From Desulfobacterales bacterium (GTDB lineage: Bacteria; Desulfobacterota; Desulfobacteria; Desulfobacterales; UBA2156): a stretch of DNA of 46,240 nucleotides. Positions 1 to 7,854 of the stretch are shown here, piece after piece; position 1 is the stretch's first letter; each line of letters opens with the position of its first letter. The DNA lies in the NCBI GenBank assembly GCA_011049715.1, contig DRHF01000443.1, positions 1 to 46,240 on the forward strand. The letters are read 5' to 3'. The translations under genes and the position numbers were made by a program. The notes under the pieces were generated by a model. It saw nothing but the letters and a program-made list of their open reading frames with translations, was not told the DNA's origin and did not search any database.

Positions 1-122
1 TCGATGAGCTTATTCATTCCCTAAGGCCGGAAATCGATATTCCACCCAAAAGCCCTAATAAAAAGGAAAAAGAGGCGGATACCTCCGCCGCGAAGGCGAA
101 GGAAGCCCCACTCGAAGCGTAA
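1..122 (+). CDS. C-terminal end of a cut-off gene, probably FtsH
   Basis: An open frame enters from the left edge (codons from base 3) and ends at TAA 120-122. It encodes 39 residues: a short amphipathic piece (DELIHSLRPEIDIPP) and a lysine/glutamate/alanine-rich tail. Such charged, low-complexity tails are typical of the FtsH AAA+ zinc protease, and ftsH commonly lies directly before folP in Desulfobacterota and many other bacteria. The identification rests on gene order and tail character only; no catalytic part is in the window. Confidence 0.45.
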   Translation, partial: DELIHSLRPEIDIPPKSPNKKEKEADTSAAKAKEAPLEA

Positions 123-174
123 TCAACCACTCGTTTTTCCATGATCAACATCCGGTAATCACAGAAATTCGCCT

Positions 175-1041
175 ATGCAGACCCATACGATTTCATGGAA
201 TGGACACCGCCTTGACCTTGGTAGACGTACCTTGATCATGGGCGTTGTCAACGTGACACCCGATTCTTTTTCAGACGGCGGCAAGTTTTATTCATATAAA
301 GATGCGGTTGCTCAAGGGTTAAAGCTTACCGAAGAAGGGGCCGATATCATCGATATCGGCGGAGAATCCACGCGTCCGTATTCCGATGAGGTGCCGGAGG
401 AAGAGGAAATCCGACGCGTGGTTCCTGTGATCAAAGAACTATCGGGGCAAATCGCTATTCCCATCTCCATCGATACCACCAAGGCCGGTGTTGCCAGGCA
501 AGCCATTGAAGCGGGGGCTTCCATTGTCAACGATATCAGCGCACTCCGTTTTGATGACGAAATGGCGGGTACTGTGTCTTATTACGAAGTTCCTGTTATT
601 TTGATGCATATGCTTGGGACGCCCAAAACCATGCAGGTGGCGCCCAAATATGATAATATTGTCCAAAAAATCAAAACGTTTTTAGAAAAGGCTGTCAAAA
701 GGGCGGAAAAAGGGCAGATTCGCCGATCGAAGGTGATCCTTGACCCTGGGATCGGTTTCGGAAAAACAGTTGAGAACAACTTTGAACTCATCGACCGGCT
801 GGATGAATTCCAAACATTGGGGCTTCCCATTCTGATTGGGCCATCTAGAAAATCCTTTATACGAAACCTTCTTAAAAAGAAAAATGGTAACAATATTTTT
901 CCGGATTCCCAGATGCTGGAAACCGGAACCCAGGCAGCTGTCGCAGCTGCAATCCTCCGCGGCGCTCACATTATAAGGGTTCATGACGTTGCCAATACGT
1001 TCGCGACCGTCAAAATTATCGATGCCATAAAAGGCGCGTAA
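175..1041 (+). CDS. folP: Dihydropteroate synthase
   Basis: Cytoplasmic folate-pathway enzyme that condenses 6-hydroxymethyl-7,8-dihydropterin diphosphate with p-aminobenzoate. The 288-residue TIM barrel carries both family signatures: MGVVNVTPDSFSDGG (about 22-36) and DIIDIGGESTRP (about 57-68). The substrate-binding segments IDTTKAGVA, NDISAL, ILDPGIGFGKT, GPSRKSFI and the C-terminal RVHDV are also present. Length is normal and nothing is truncated. The start at 175 follows a gap of about 50 bp after the preceding gene. The next gene encodes a YbbR protein. Confidence 0.96.
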   Translation: MQTHTISWNGHRLDLGRRTLIMGVVNVTPDSFSDGGKFYSYKDAVAQGLKLTEEGADIIDIGGESTRPYSDEVPEEEEIRRVVPVIKELSGQIAIPISIDTTKAGVARQAIEAGASIVNDISALRFDDEMAGTVSYYEVPVILMHMLGTPKTMQVAPKYDNIVQKIKTFLEKAVKRAEKGQIRRSKVILDPGIGFGKTVENNFELIDRLDEFQTLGLPILIGPSRKSFIRNLLKKKNGNNIFPDSQMLETGTQAAVAAAILRGAHIIRVHDVANTFATVKIIDAIKGA

Positions 1042-1167
1042 AAAAAAGTCTTTACGGTTGGGTACGTTTAGAGGTATATGGGATTTTTTAATTCTAAATA
1101 CACAAAAATCAGAACTGGGAAACCATAGGGCATCAGTTGCCAAGATTACCATGTCTTATTGTAGATT

Positions 1168-2082
1168 ATGGCATTGAAGACAGGGCGCTCAAATAAATAC
1201 ACATTTCATTTATGCCTAATGGGAGCAGCTATTCTGCTGCTCTTCAGCTGTTCATCATCGTATGAAACCGACATATTTATTCCGATCGATGTTCAAAATA
1301 TCCCTAAAGGGTTGATCATTACCGAGCATCCGCCAAAAGGAATTGGAGCACGAATCCGCGCCCTTAAAGCCCTGGAAAAAACCCTTCCTGAGATGAAACT
1401 GCAATACAAATTGGACGTATCCGATCTATTGATCGGTGTTCATGCCATTCCGGTAAACCCTGAAAATGTCAAGCTCCCAGAGGGAATTTCCATCCTTAAG
1501 GTCAATCCGTCTTTTCTAACGATGAAGATGGAAAAGGAAGTGAAGAAGGCCGTACCGGTTGTCATCTCTATCTCCGGAAACCCGGCACCTGGATTCGAGG
1601 TTGTTGAAACAAAAGCAAAGCCGTCATTCATCATTTTGAGAGGTTCTGAGAAAATCGTATCCCAACAAAAAGAAATTCTGACAAAGCCGATTGATGTAAA
1701 TGGCATATCTGAATCATTTCAGAAAGAAATAGTGCTTGATCTCCTTGAAGGAACTACAGCTCCCTTTATCTCTAAACCGATTCACGTTGAAGTACAAATC
1801 AAAGAAAGGATAGTTTCCAGAAAATTTCAAGATATCCCTGTTGAGGGAAAAGGATCGCCGTATCCTTACAAAATCACCCCACCTGTTATCAATATCGAGG
1901 TGAAGGGGCCTGAGAATGTTTTGGAAAAGCTTCAAATGGACAAGGGAATCAAAGTGCATATCGACCTGAACGCCCTCAAACCCGGAATATACCCAAGACG
2001 TGCAATCATCACCCTGCCGGTGGCCACGATACTGGTCAATGTAAAACCCAAAATATTTACGGTGACAATAAAAGACGGTTAG
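1168..2082 (+). CDS. YbbR/CdaR-like envelope protein, predicted lipoprotein
   Basis: A protein of 304 residues. After a short basic start and a hydrophobic stretch (about 13-27) there is a lipobox-like LFSC at about 25-28 followed by serines, so it is predicted to be a lipid-anchored exported protein. The rest is beta-rich with repeated segments of YbbR type (for example KPSFIILRGSEKIV and PPVINIEVKGPENVL). In many bacteria YbbR (CdaR) regulates the membrane diadenylate cyclase CdaA, encoded immediately upstream. Here folP is directly upstream and no cdaA is present in the 126-bp gap. A cyclase-regulator role is therefore only a family inference. Confidence 0.75.
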   Translation: MALKTGRSNKYTFHLCLMGAAILLLFSCSSSYETDIFIPIDVQNIPKGLIITEHPPKGIGARIRALKALEKTLPEMKLQYKLDVSDLLIGVHAIPVNPENVKLPEGISILKVNPSFLTMKMEKEVKKAVPVVISISGNPAPGFEVVETKAKPSFIILRGSEKIVSQQKEILTKPIDVNGISESFQKEIVLDLLEGTTAPFISKPIHVEVQIKERIVSRKFQDIPVEGKGSPYPYKITPPVINIEVKGPENVLEKLQMDKGIKVHIDLNALKPGIYPRRAIITLPVATILVNVKPKIFTVTIKDG

Positions 2083-2261
2083 AAATCCAGGCAACGCAGA
2101 TCTCTGCCTTCAACTGCTCGAATATTTTTTGTTTGGCGGAAGATTGAACCGAAACCGCGAGCGCATTCAACGTAGCTTGGAGAAGCGCAGAGAAGATTTA
2201 TATTCGGGGTTGCAGGGTTCTTCAATTCAGAGAGATGGGCGGGAGGAGCACAATGCCGATT

Positions 2262-2984
2262 CTACATGCTGAGCACTTTGGCTAATTGGTCTTTATATAT
2301 CTGGTAAAGGATTTTCTGATCGGACAGGCCTCGTTTCAAGATCTTTTCAGTCTGATCAATTTTGTCGGCATTAATGATCAGATTGACGCTTTTGTTAAAC
2401 GCCATCATCTGATCCATGGTACGAAATCTTTTGCTGATCATGACCACATAAATATTCCGGCGCACCGACATGTTCAGATCTTCCAGGTGCTTCATCACCG
2501 GATTGGTCTCCGGGTTGTCGGTGTCAAATTTCTCATCGACCACTATAAGATCAAAAAGGTGATGCCACATCATTCTTAGAGCATCACGGGCGTTTTGGGC
2601 GTTTGAAATATGGTACGCCATCGATTGAAGGGTATCTGTGATGGGTTGGTTTATCGCAGAATCGGATTCGCAGATGAGGGCGGTTTTCCCCTCTGTTTCG
2701 ACAAAATCAAACGATTTTTCTGAAGCATCATATTGATATACAATATTTAAAAGATCTTTTTCAGCATCAAAGCGCCCTGAGTCGCTTCCATATAAAACAT
2801 CTTTCAGGACATCTTTGTTTTCATCTCCCGCCGTCACCTGGCCTGCGTCATCTTTTTTATCATTCAAATCCACGGTTATCCTGCTTTTACACTTTGGACA
2901 GGCAAAAGATGCTGCCTTCCCCGAGGGTATTTTTTCATCAGGGATTCTGAATTTACTCTGGCAATCATTGCAAACGACATCCAT
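2262..2984 (-). CDS. Zinc-ribbon protein with a receiver-like domain
   Basis: A protein of 240 residues in two parts. Residues 1-40 form an MJ0042-type zinc ribbon with two CxxC knuckles (CNDC and CPKC). After a linker, residues of about 100-225 read like a response-regulator receiver fold (GKTALICESDSA for strand 1, FDLIVVDEKFD for the phospho-acceptor strand, then YVVMISKRF). The canonical acidic pocket and lysine are not clearly kept, so phosphorylation is doubtful. It is the last gene of the yggT-divIVA-pilT-pilT run, 92 bp after the second ATPase. That context suggests a role in type IV pilus or polarity control, which is an inference. Confidence 0.7.
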   Translation of the reverse strand: MDVVCNDCQSKFRIPDEKIPSGKAASFACPKCKSRITVDLNDKKDDAGQVTAGDENKDVLKDVLYGSDSGRFDAEKDLLNIVYQYDASEKSFDFVETEGKTALICESDSAINQPITDTLQSMAYHISNAQNARDALRMMWHHLFDLIVVDEKFDTDNPETNPVMKHLEDLNMSVRRNIYVVMISKRFRTMDQMMAFNKSVNLIINADKIDQTEKILKRGLSDQKILYQIYKDQLAKVLSM

Positions 2985-3076
2985 AATGAAATATGATCTC
3001 CTTCATCGCTCAAATGCCATGGAGGGGTACAATTCCCCTGGTTTATCAGATTGGTTCTTCATATATAAAAACGATT

Positions 3077-4261
3077 TCATTTCCTATAACGGGGGACGTT
3101 GGTTCTCTCATACTCCTGATCCAGTTCAAGTCCGCCAATGTTCGTCGTCGCCTCCCCCCTTGCACTCTTGATCGAGTCTATGCCACGGCCAATAACTCCC
3201 CGGCGGGACGCATATGCAAGTGCGGTCTCTTCTGTGATTAACCCTGATTCATACAGGTCGATAATGTAATCGTCAAAGGTTGACATACCGAATGCTTTTC
3301 CAGCCTGCATCATTTCATAAAAGCTTTTTCCCTCTGATTCACCGTGGAGGACTGCATCTTTCACCCTGAGATTTGACCCCAGTACCTCAAACGCAGCGAT
3401 TCTCCCACCACCGACTTTGGGTAGCAACCGCTGGCATACGATCCAGCGAACCGTGTCTGCGAGACGAATACGCACCTGGTTTTCCTCTTCGGTGCTAAAC
3501 ATGCTGAGGAGACGACTGATCACCTGACCCGCATCAATCGTATGCAAAGAGGTTAGTACCAGATGGCCGGTCTCTGCAGCGCTTAATCCGATTTCCACAC
3601 TCTCGCGATCACGCATTTCACCGACGAGGATCACCTTAGGCGCCTGTCTGAGCGCTGCCCGCAGTCCGTGGGCAAATGTATCAAAATCTGTCCCCAGTTC
3701 TCGTTGATTAAACGTCGATTTTTTATGTGAATGTTGATATTCAACCGGGTCTTCGAGGGTAACAACGTGTACCGATTTTTTTTCATTTATCTCATCCAGA
3801 ACAGCAGCGATTGATGTGGTTTTTCCAACCCCGGTTGCACCCGTAACAAAGACAATCCCATTTTTCACCTGTGCAATCTGATAAAAAGCGTCAGGGAGGT
3901 TGAGTTCTTTGATGGTCGGGATCTTTGATTCCAGCTTTCTCATGACAATGGAATAATTTTCGGACCTCGAGGCAATGTTTACCCGGAACCGGGCTTTGGT
4001 AGACAATCTGTATGATAGGTCACAGGATCCCTCTCTGAGGAGCACCTCGGTTAGGCGACGATCCCGGTTGATCAGATTCAGGGCAAAAACCTCCGTCTGG
4101 TACGGGGTAAGCTTGTTAAATTTTGGTTTAATATCCACCGGCATCAGCTCACCAAATGTTTCGACTTGGGGCGGTTTACCGATAGTCAGATTAATGTCCG
4201 AGACGTTCTTGTTCGAGTCGAGCATCTGATTGAGCATATAATCGACTTCCTCTTTCCTCAT
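3077..4261 (-). CDS. PilT/PilU-type type IV pilus ATPase (second copy)
   Basis: Secretion-superfamily hexameric ATPase of the PilT family, 394 residues, predicted to power pilus retraction at the inner face of the cytoplasmic membrane. Visible motifs are the Walker A GATGVGKTTS (about 141-150), the Asp box VTLEDPVEY, the Walker B with VILVGEMRD and the His box TGHLVLTSLHT. It differs from its upstream paralogue by a longer C-terminus rich in charged residues (EYERTNVPRYRK at the end), as in PilU-like accessory retraction ATPases. It lies 23 bp downstream of the other pilT gene, in the same direction. Which copy is the main motor cannot be told from sequence. Confidence 0.88.
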   Translation of the reverse strand: MRKEEVDYMLNQMLDSNKNVSDINLTIGKPPQVETFGELMPVDIKPKFNKLTPYQTEVFALNLINRDRRLTEVLLREGSCDLSYRLSTKARFRVNIASRSENYSIVMRKLESKIPTIKELNLPDAFYQIAQVKNGIVFVTGATGVGKTTSIAAVLDEINEKKSVHVVTLEDPVEYQHSHKKSTFNQRELGTDFDTFAHGLRAALRQAPKVILVGEMRDRESVEIGLSAAETGHLVLTSLHTIDAGQVISRLLSMFSTEEENQVRIRLADTVRWIVCQRLLPKVGGGRIAAFEVLGSNLRVKDAVLHGESEGKSFYEMMQAGKAFGMSTFDDYIIDLYESGLITEETALAYASRRGVIGRGIDSIKSARGEATTNIGGLELDQEYERTNVPRYRK

Positions 4262-4284
4262 GACATTCCTTTCTCCCCCTCAAA

Positions 4285-5367
4285 TCACACTTCTGTGAAA
4301 TCAGCGGGCGCCCCCTTTATCAGGGGTCTGAATCTAGACTTTTCATTTGCCTTGGCATAGGCCTCGTCCGGACTGATCCGCCCCTTCTCGTACAGATCCA
4401 TAATCGCATCATCTAAAAGTTGCATGCCGTACTTTTTGCCGACCTGCATTGAGCCGGCCAGCATGTGTGTCTTTGCTTCTCGGATTAAATTCCGAACCGC
4501 AGGGGTGGCAATCAATACCTCGAGTGCAGGAATCCGGCCCTTGATATCCACCCTTTTAAACAGGACCTGGGCAACCACTGCCCGGATACCATCGGCCAAT
4601 GTGCTGCGAACCTGTGCCTGTTGGTCTGCGGGAAAAACTTCGATCATCCGATCAACGGTTTTTGCTGCGCTGGTGGTATGCAATGTTGCAAAGACAAGAT
4701 GCCCTGTGGATGCAGCTTCCATGGCAAGAGAGATGGTTTCCAGATCCCTCATTTCGCCCACCAGAATGATATCGGGATCTTCACGGAGGGCGCCGCGCAG
4801 GGCCGCGGAGAATGATTTGGTATGGGTCCCCACCTCCCGGTGGTTGACGATGCAATTTTGACTTTTGTGCACAAATTCAATGGGGTCTTCGATGGTAATG
4901 ATATGGTCCTTCCTCAAACGATTCGCCTGGTCAATGATGGCGGCCAACGTGGTCGATTTTCCACTCCCGGTCGGACCCGTCACCACAACCAACCCCCTGG
5001 GAAGCATGCACAATTTAGGGATGACCGGTGGAAGCCCGAGCTGCTCCGCGGTCATGATTGTATTCGGAATTTCCCTGAAAACAGCGCCAACTCCATATTT
5101 TTGATTGAAAAAGTTCGCGCGGTATCTGGCGAGCCCCGGTATCTCATATCCAAAATCAAGATCGCCGGATTCTTCAAATATCTTTATCTTTTCTTCAGGG
5201 GTGATTTCATACAGCATCTTGGTCAGATCATCATTGTCCAACCTTTTATATTTGATCCGCTCCATTTCACCCCGTATTCTGATAATCGGCTGTTGTCCGG
5301 CTACCAAATGGAGATCTGACGCCCCCTGTTCGTGCATCAATTTAAAAAACGCATCAATTTTCGCCAT
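4285..5367 (-). CDS. pilT: Type IV pilus retraction ATPase PilT
   Basis: Retraction motor of type IV pili, 360 residues, the usual PilT length. Domain order is an N-terminal PAS-like region (GASDLHLVAGQQPIIRIRG), then the RecA-like ATPase. The latter has Walker A GPTGSGKSTT (about 131-140), Asp box ITIEDPIEF, Walker B DIILVGEMRD and His box TGHLVFATLHT. The PilT-typical C-terminal AIRNLIRE-like helix is present as AVRNLIREAKTH, followed by MQLLDDAIMDLYEKG. It is third in the yggT-divIVA-pilT-pilT2-zinc-ribbon run, 36 bp after the DivIVA-like gene, so polar localisation of the pilus motor is a plausible theme. Confidence 0.95.
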   Translation of the reverse strand: MAKIDAFFKLMHEQGASDLHLVAGQQPIIRIRGEMERIKYKRLDNDDLTKMLYEITPEEKIKIFEESGDLDFGYEIPGLARYRANFFNQKYGVGAVFREIPNTIMTAEQLGLPPVIPKLCMLPRGLVVVTGPTGSGKSTTLAAIIDQANRLRKDHIITIEDPIEFVHKSQNCIVNHREVGTHTKSFSAALRGALREDPDIILVGEMRDLETISLAMEAASTGHLVFATLHTTSAAKTVDRMIEVFPADQQAQVRSTLADGIRAVVAQVLFKRVDIKGRIPALEVLIATPAVRNLIREAKTHMLAGSMQVGKKYGMQLLDDAIMDLYEKGRISPDEAYAKANEKSRFRPLIKGAPADFTEV

Positions 5368-5403
5368 CGATTACTCCAGATTAAAACGGTATGCTCTTTT
5401 TGC

Positions 5404-5919
5404 TTATAATGAAGTTGTTTCAGATTTTTTCAGCAATTTTAATTTCGAATCTTCTTCATCCATCGCCTTCATGTCTTCTTTTCCCATTTCTAAAAGCTTG
5501 GTATGGGTTTCGATGATCGAACGAATTTGAACTTCTATCTGCATACGCTGACGTTTCAACTCCGCAATATCTTCATGGAGCTGAGCCAGACGGTTATGGG
5601 CCCGGGTTAACATTTTTTCAGCCACCACCTCCGCACCTGCAACCACGAGATCGGCGCTTTTTTTGGCATTTTCCCTCATCTGTTCCAACGCTTTTTGAGA
5701 ATTTGACATGGCCCGCTCAAAAGCCTTCTCCCGTTCTTTCGATCTTTGGGTCTCAATTTTCAGTTTTTTGATCTCTTCATGAAGACCGGCATTTTCCTGC
5801 AGAAGAGATCTAAAGGAAACAGCTAACTGCTCAAGAAAAGTATCAACCTCCAGGATGTCGAAGCCTCTGAATTTAACTCTGAATTGCTTTTGCTGGATAT
5901 CAAGGGGTGTTATTTTCAT
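5404..5919 (-). CDS. DivIVA-domain coiled-coil protein
   Basis: A protein of 171 residues. The N-terminus (MKITPLDIQQKQFRVKFRGFD, then VDTFLEQL) matches the DivIVA/GpsB membrane-binding head. Residues of about 40-150 form a nearly continuous charged coiled coil. DivIVA-type proteins sense negative membrane curvature and scaffold division or polar complexes. It follows yggT by 26 bp and precedes pilT by 36 bp, which suggests co-transcription. The partner complex in this organism is unknown. Confidence 0.85.
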   Translation of the reverse strand: MKITPLDIQQKQFRVKFRGFDILEVDTFLEQLAVSFRSLLQENAGLHEEIKKLKIETQRSKEREKAFERAMSNSQKALEQMRENAKKSADLVVAGAEVVAEKMLTRAHNRLAQLHEDIAELKRQRMQIEVQIRSIIETHTKLLEMGKEDMKAMDEEDSKLKLLKKSETTSL

Positions 5920-5945
5920 GATACCTTTCCTCCTGAATCAAACGG

Positions 5946-6245
5946 TTAAAGCAAGGTTGAAGACAATCTGAAAAGGCTGCTGACAACAAAGGTTCGCAAA
6001 AAAATGATGCAAAGAAAAACGATAATCGGAGAAAGATCGATGCCGCCGAATCCAACGGGAAGTTTGGTTCGAATGGGATATAGAACCGGCTCGGTTATAT
6101 TATGGATAAAGCGGACGATCGGGTTATAAGGGTCGGGATTCACCCAGGAGAGCACCGCACGAGCAATTACGACCCACATGAATATGAGAAGAACAAAATC
6201 GAGAACTTTTGCGACAGCCATCAACAGATTACCCATAATGAACAT
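5946..6245 (-). CDS. YggT-family integral membrane protein
   Basis: A protein of 99 residues with two hydrophobic segments (about 7-30 and 70-95). Between them is the family signature VLSWVNPDPYNPIVRFIHNI followed by TEPVLYPIRTKLP. YggT/YlmG proteins occur beside division, DivIVA and PilT genes in many bacteria; their molecular function is poorly defined (osmotic tolerance, nucleoid or envelope organisation). It is the first gene of the reverse-strand operon. A purine-rich AAAAGGA box lies about 15 nt before the ATG. Confidence 0.88.
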   Translation of the reverse strand: MFIMGNLLMAVAKVLDFVLLIFMWVVIARAVLSWVNPDPYNPIVRFIHNITEPVLYPIRTKLPVGFGGIDLSPIIVFLCIIFLRTFVVSSLFRLSSTLL

Positions 6246-6378
6246 ACTTCTAAAAGTCCTTTTACTTTTTTAATCGTTTAGCGGTAAGTTTTTTAGATCT
6301 TTTGCCGTTTCGTGTCGCTTCATTTAGTAAAAATTAAATATAATCATATGAAAAGTCAAGCTATTTCGTGCAAAACCA

Positions 6379-6408
6379 TTGACATACCAAATTTACAACC
6401 AGTAAGAA
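6379..6408 (+). promoter_or_regulatory. Candidate sigma-70 promoter of the Nudix gene
   Basis: TTGACA at 6379-6384, an 18-nt spacer and TAAGAA at 6403-6408. The expected transcription start near 6415 would put a GTG at 6419 almost at the RNA 5' end. This favours the ATG at 6455 as the start of the following gene. Confidence 0.45.
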
Positions 6409-6454
6409 TACAAATCGGGTGGGTTACCTATCAAGTGAGGATCATTCTTGTACC

Positions 6455-7045
6455 ATGGAAAATTTCATCGATTTAAACATCGATTCTGCTTATATAAAAC
6501 AAATCGTCCGGAATACAACCCACCCAAAAACCCCTGGTGACGTTTCGTATCAGCTAACGAGTGTTTTTCTTCTCCTCTTTTTTAGAAAAGAGACCTGTCT
6601 ACTGGCTATTCAAAAATCCGACAATGAGGGATATCCATGGCGAAACCAGGTGGCTCTCCCCGGAGGGCATGTTGACAAAGCCGATGCCAGCCCAATGGAT
6701 GCCGCCTATCGAGAACTTGAAGAAGAAGTGAATATTCCAAGGAATCAGATCGATTTTATCGGTTCCATGGGGCATTTCCAAACCATCAACCATAAAGATA
6801 TAGAGGTCTTTGTGGGAATATGGAATGGTAAGGGACCGCTGGCGTTTGATTCGGAAGAAATCCAAAGAGCATTCGAAATTCCGTTTAAAAAGCTTGTCCG
6901 CACCCATAAGGAGAATAACTTTCATGGGTATCTGCCGGATACACCCACCCTTTCATATCCGCATGAGGATGTCGTTATTTGGGGGGCCACAGCCAGAATC
7001 CTGCACTACTTCATCGAACTGCTCTACCCGGCCCTTGATATTTGA
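6455..7045 (+). CDS. Nudix hydrolase, CoA-pyrophosphatase type
   Basis: Nudix-fold pyrophosphohydrolase of about 196 residues. The core reads ALPGGHVDKAD, then AAYRELEEEV, a Nudix box with the REUxEE catalytic helix that binds Mg2+. The LPGG-x-D-x-x-D spacing upstream resembles the UPF0035/CoA diphosphatase (NudL, Pcd1) subgroup. I chose the ATG at 6455, preceded by a GTGAGG box, over an in-frame GTG at 6419. It is transcribed away from the yggT operon, and its TGA is immediately followed by a 198-bp repeat. Substrate assignment within the superfamily is tentative. Confidence 0.8.
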   Translation: MENFIDLNIDSAYIKQIVRNTTHPKTPGDVSYQLTSVFLLLFFRKETCLLAIQKSDNEGYPWRNQVALPGGHVDKADASPMDAAYRELEEEVNIPRNQIDFIGSMGHFQTINHKDIEVFVGIWNGKGPLAFDSEEIQRAFEIPFKKLVRTHKENNFHGYLPDTPTLSYPHEDVVIWGATARILHYFIELLYPALDI

Positions 7046-7243
7046 CTCATGATTCACACCTGATATTTTAAGGAAAGCCGCATCAGGCATAGGGTAAAAA
7101 GAAACCAGACCATCGCGTGCCTGTGCACGGTGATTACTTTATGGATACCGGTTCAAACTGATTGCCTCATTGTTTTTCCAAAAAATTTTATTTACCCCAC
7201 ACCAGATGCGGCACTGTGCCCTATTGGGGGTGCGAAACTTGAC
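7046..7243 (+). mobile_element. 198-bp palindromic MITE, copy A
   Basis: Non-coding repeat present three times in the window (also 42813-43011 in the same orientation and 44648-44845 inverted). The ends are inverted repeats of CTCAAGTTTCGCACC type; the left end of this copy has decayed to CTCATGATTCACACC, the right end is intact. Inside the ends lies a second imperfect inverted pair (GCCGCATCAGGCATAGGG against the complement of CCCCACACCAGATGCGGC) and a small CGTGC-ctgt-GCACG hairpin. The central 110 bp are almost identical between copies. It starts on the base after the Nudix stop codon and might act as its transcript end. No target duplication is visible for this copy. Confidence 0.85.
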
Positions 7244-7259
7244 TAATTATTGATGGACA

Positions 7260-7508
7260 CTAGATCGGAAATCGTTTAATCAGCCGAATCATCGTAGAAA
7301 CGACCACCCAGCCGCTCAGCAGAATAAGCAGGATCGGCACCCAAATAAAGTCATTATATTCAACAATCTCACTTGAAACAGATAGACCCGCAATCCCGAA
7401 TAAAAAGACAAGTACCATAAATAGGATCAAAAGGAGGCAGGCGGTTTCGGAGTCATACCAAGGAACGATAATTTTTCTAAATATCGGTTTTTCATCAAAT
7501 CGCATCAT
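7260..7508 (-). CDS. Small two-helix membrane protein, function unknown
   Basis: A protein of 82 residues with two predicted membrane helices (about 24-44 and 55-72), separated by a short acidic loop (SSEIVEYNDF) and ending in a basic tail (RLIKRFPI). Positive charges at both ends suggest that both termini face the cytoplasm. I do not recognise a family. It lies alone between MITE copy A and the nrdD promoter, reading in the opposite direction to nrdD. Confidence 0.55.
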   Translation of the reverse strand: MMRFDEKPIFRKIIVPWYDSETACLLLILFMVLVFLFGIAGLSVSSEIVEYNDFIWVPILLILLSGWVVVSTMIRLIKRFPI

Positions 7509-7646
7509 GAAACCTTATGCATAGCGGTAATGTTTTGAATAGCAGGAAAACATCGAATTTTATCGATTTGTCCAAATAAAAGCAAGGGAAGAAAGATGTA
7601 ATTTCCCATTGTTTTATTTTATTCCTCAATATATAGATATTTTTTC

Positions 7647-7674
7647 TTGACAGACAACAAGATATTGCTATACA
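7647..7674 (+). promoter_or_regulatory. Candidate sigma-70 promoter for nrdD
   Basis: TTGACA at 7647-7652, a 16-nt spacer and TATACA at 7669-7674. It sits in the 346-bp gap between the small membrane protein and nrdD, which otherwise shows nothing but AT-rich sequence. The spacer contains ACAAGATATTGCT, only loosely like an NrdR box, so I do not call an NrdR site. Confidence 0.5.
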
Positions 7675-7854
7675 GATAATTTCCTACCATAATGATACAT
7701 CTTTGGATTAAGGCGCCATGCAACCCTGAATGGGCGGAATTTTCGCTCTGTTTCGACAAGCTGCATGGCATTTTCCTTCATAAAGGAATTCTGTCAATTT
7801 AATAATCCATTTGCAATTTTGGTCAGGTGGGCCAAATCCAAGCGGGGGGCATTT

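Noticed and set aside
682-1152. Reverse-strand ORF of 156 codons across the end of folP
   Set aside because: It lies antisense to conserved folP codons and its product resembles no protein; it is a shadow frame.
4822-5319. Forward ORF of 165 codons inside pilT
   Set aside because: Antisense to a fully conserved PilT coding region.
7046-7243. Repeat as the end of a larger coding IS
   Set aside because: Inverted ends are only about 198 bp apart and no ORF lies inside, so it fits a MITE and not a truncated IS.
7653-7674. NrdR box upstream of nrdD
   Set aside because: The similarity is loose and only one copy is present; NrdR sites normally come as a pair with a better match.
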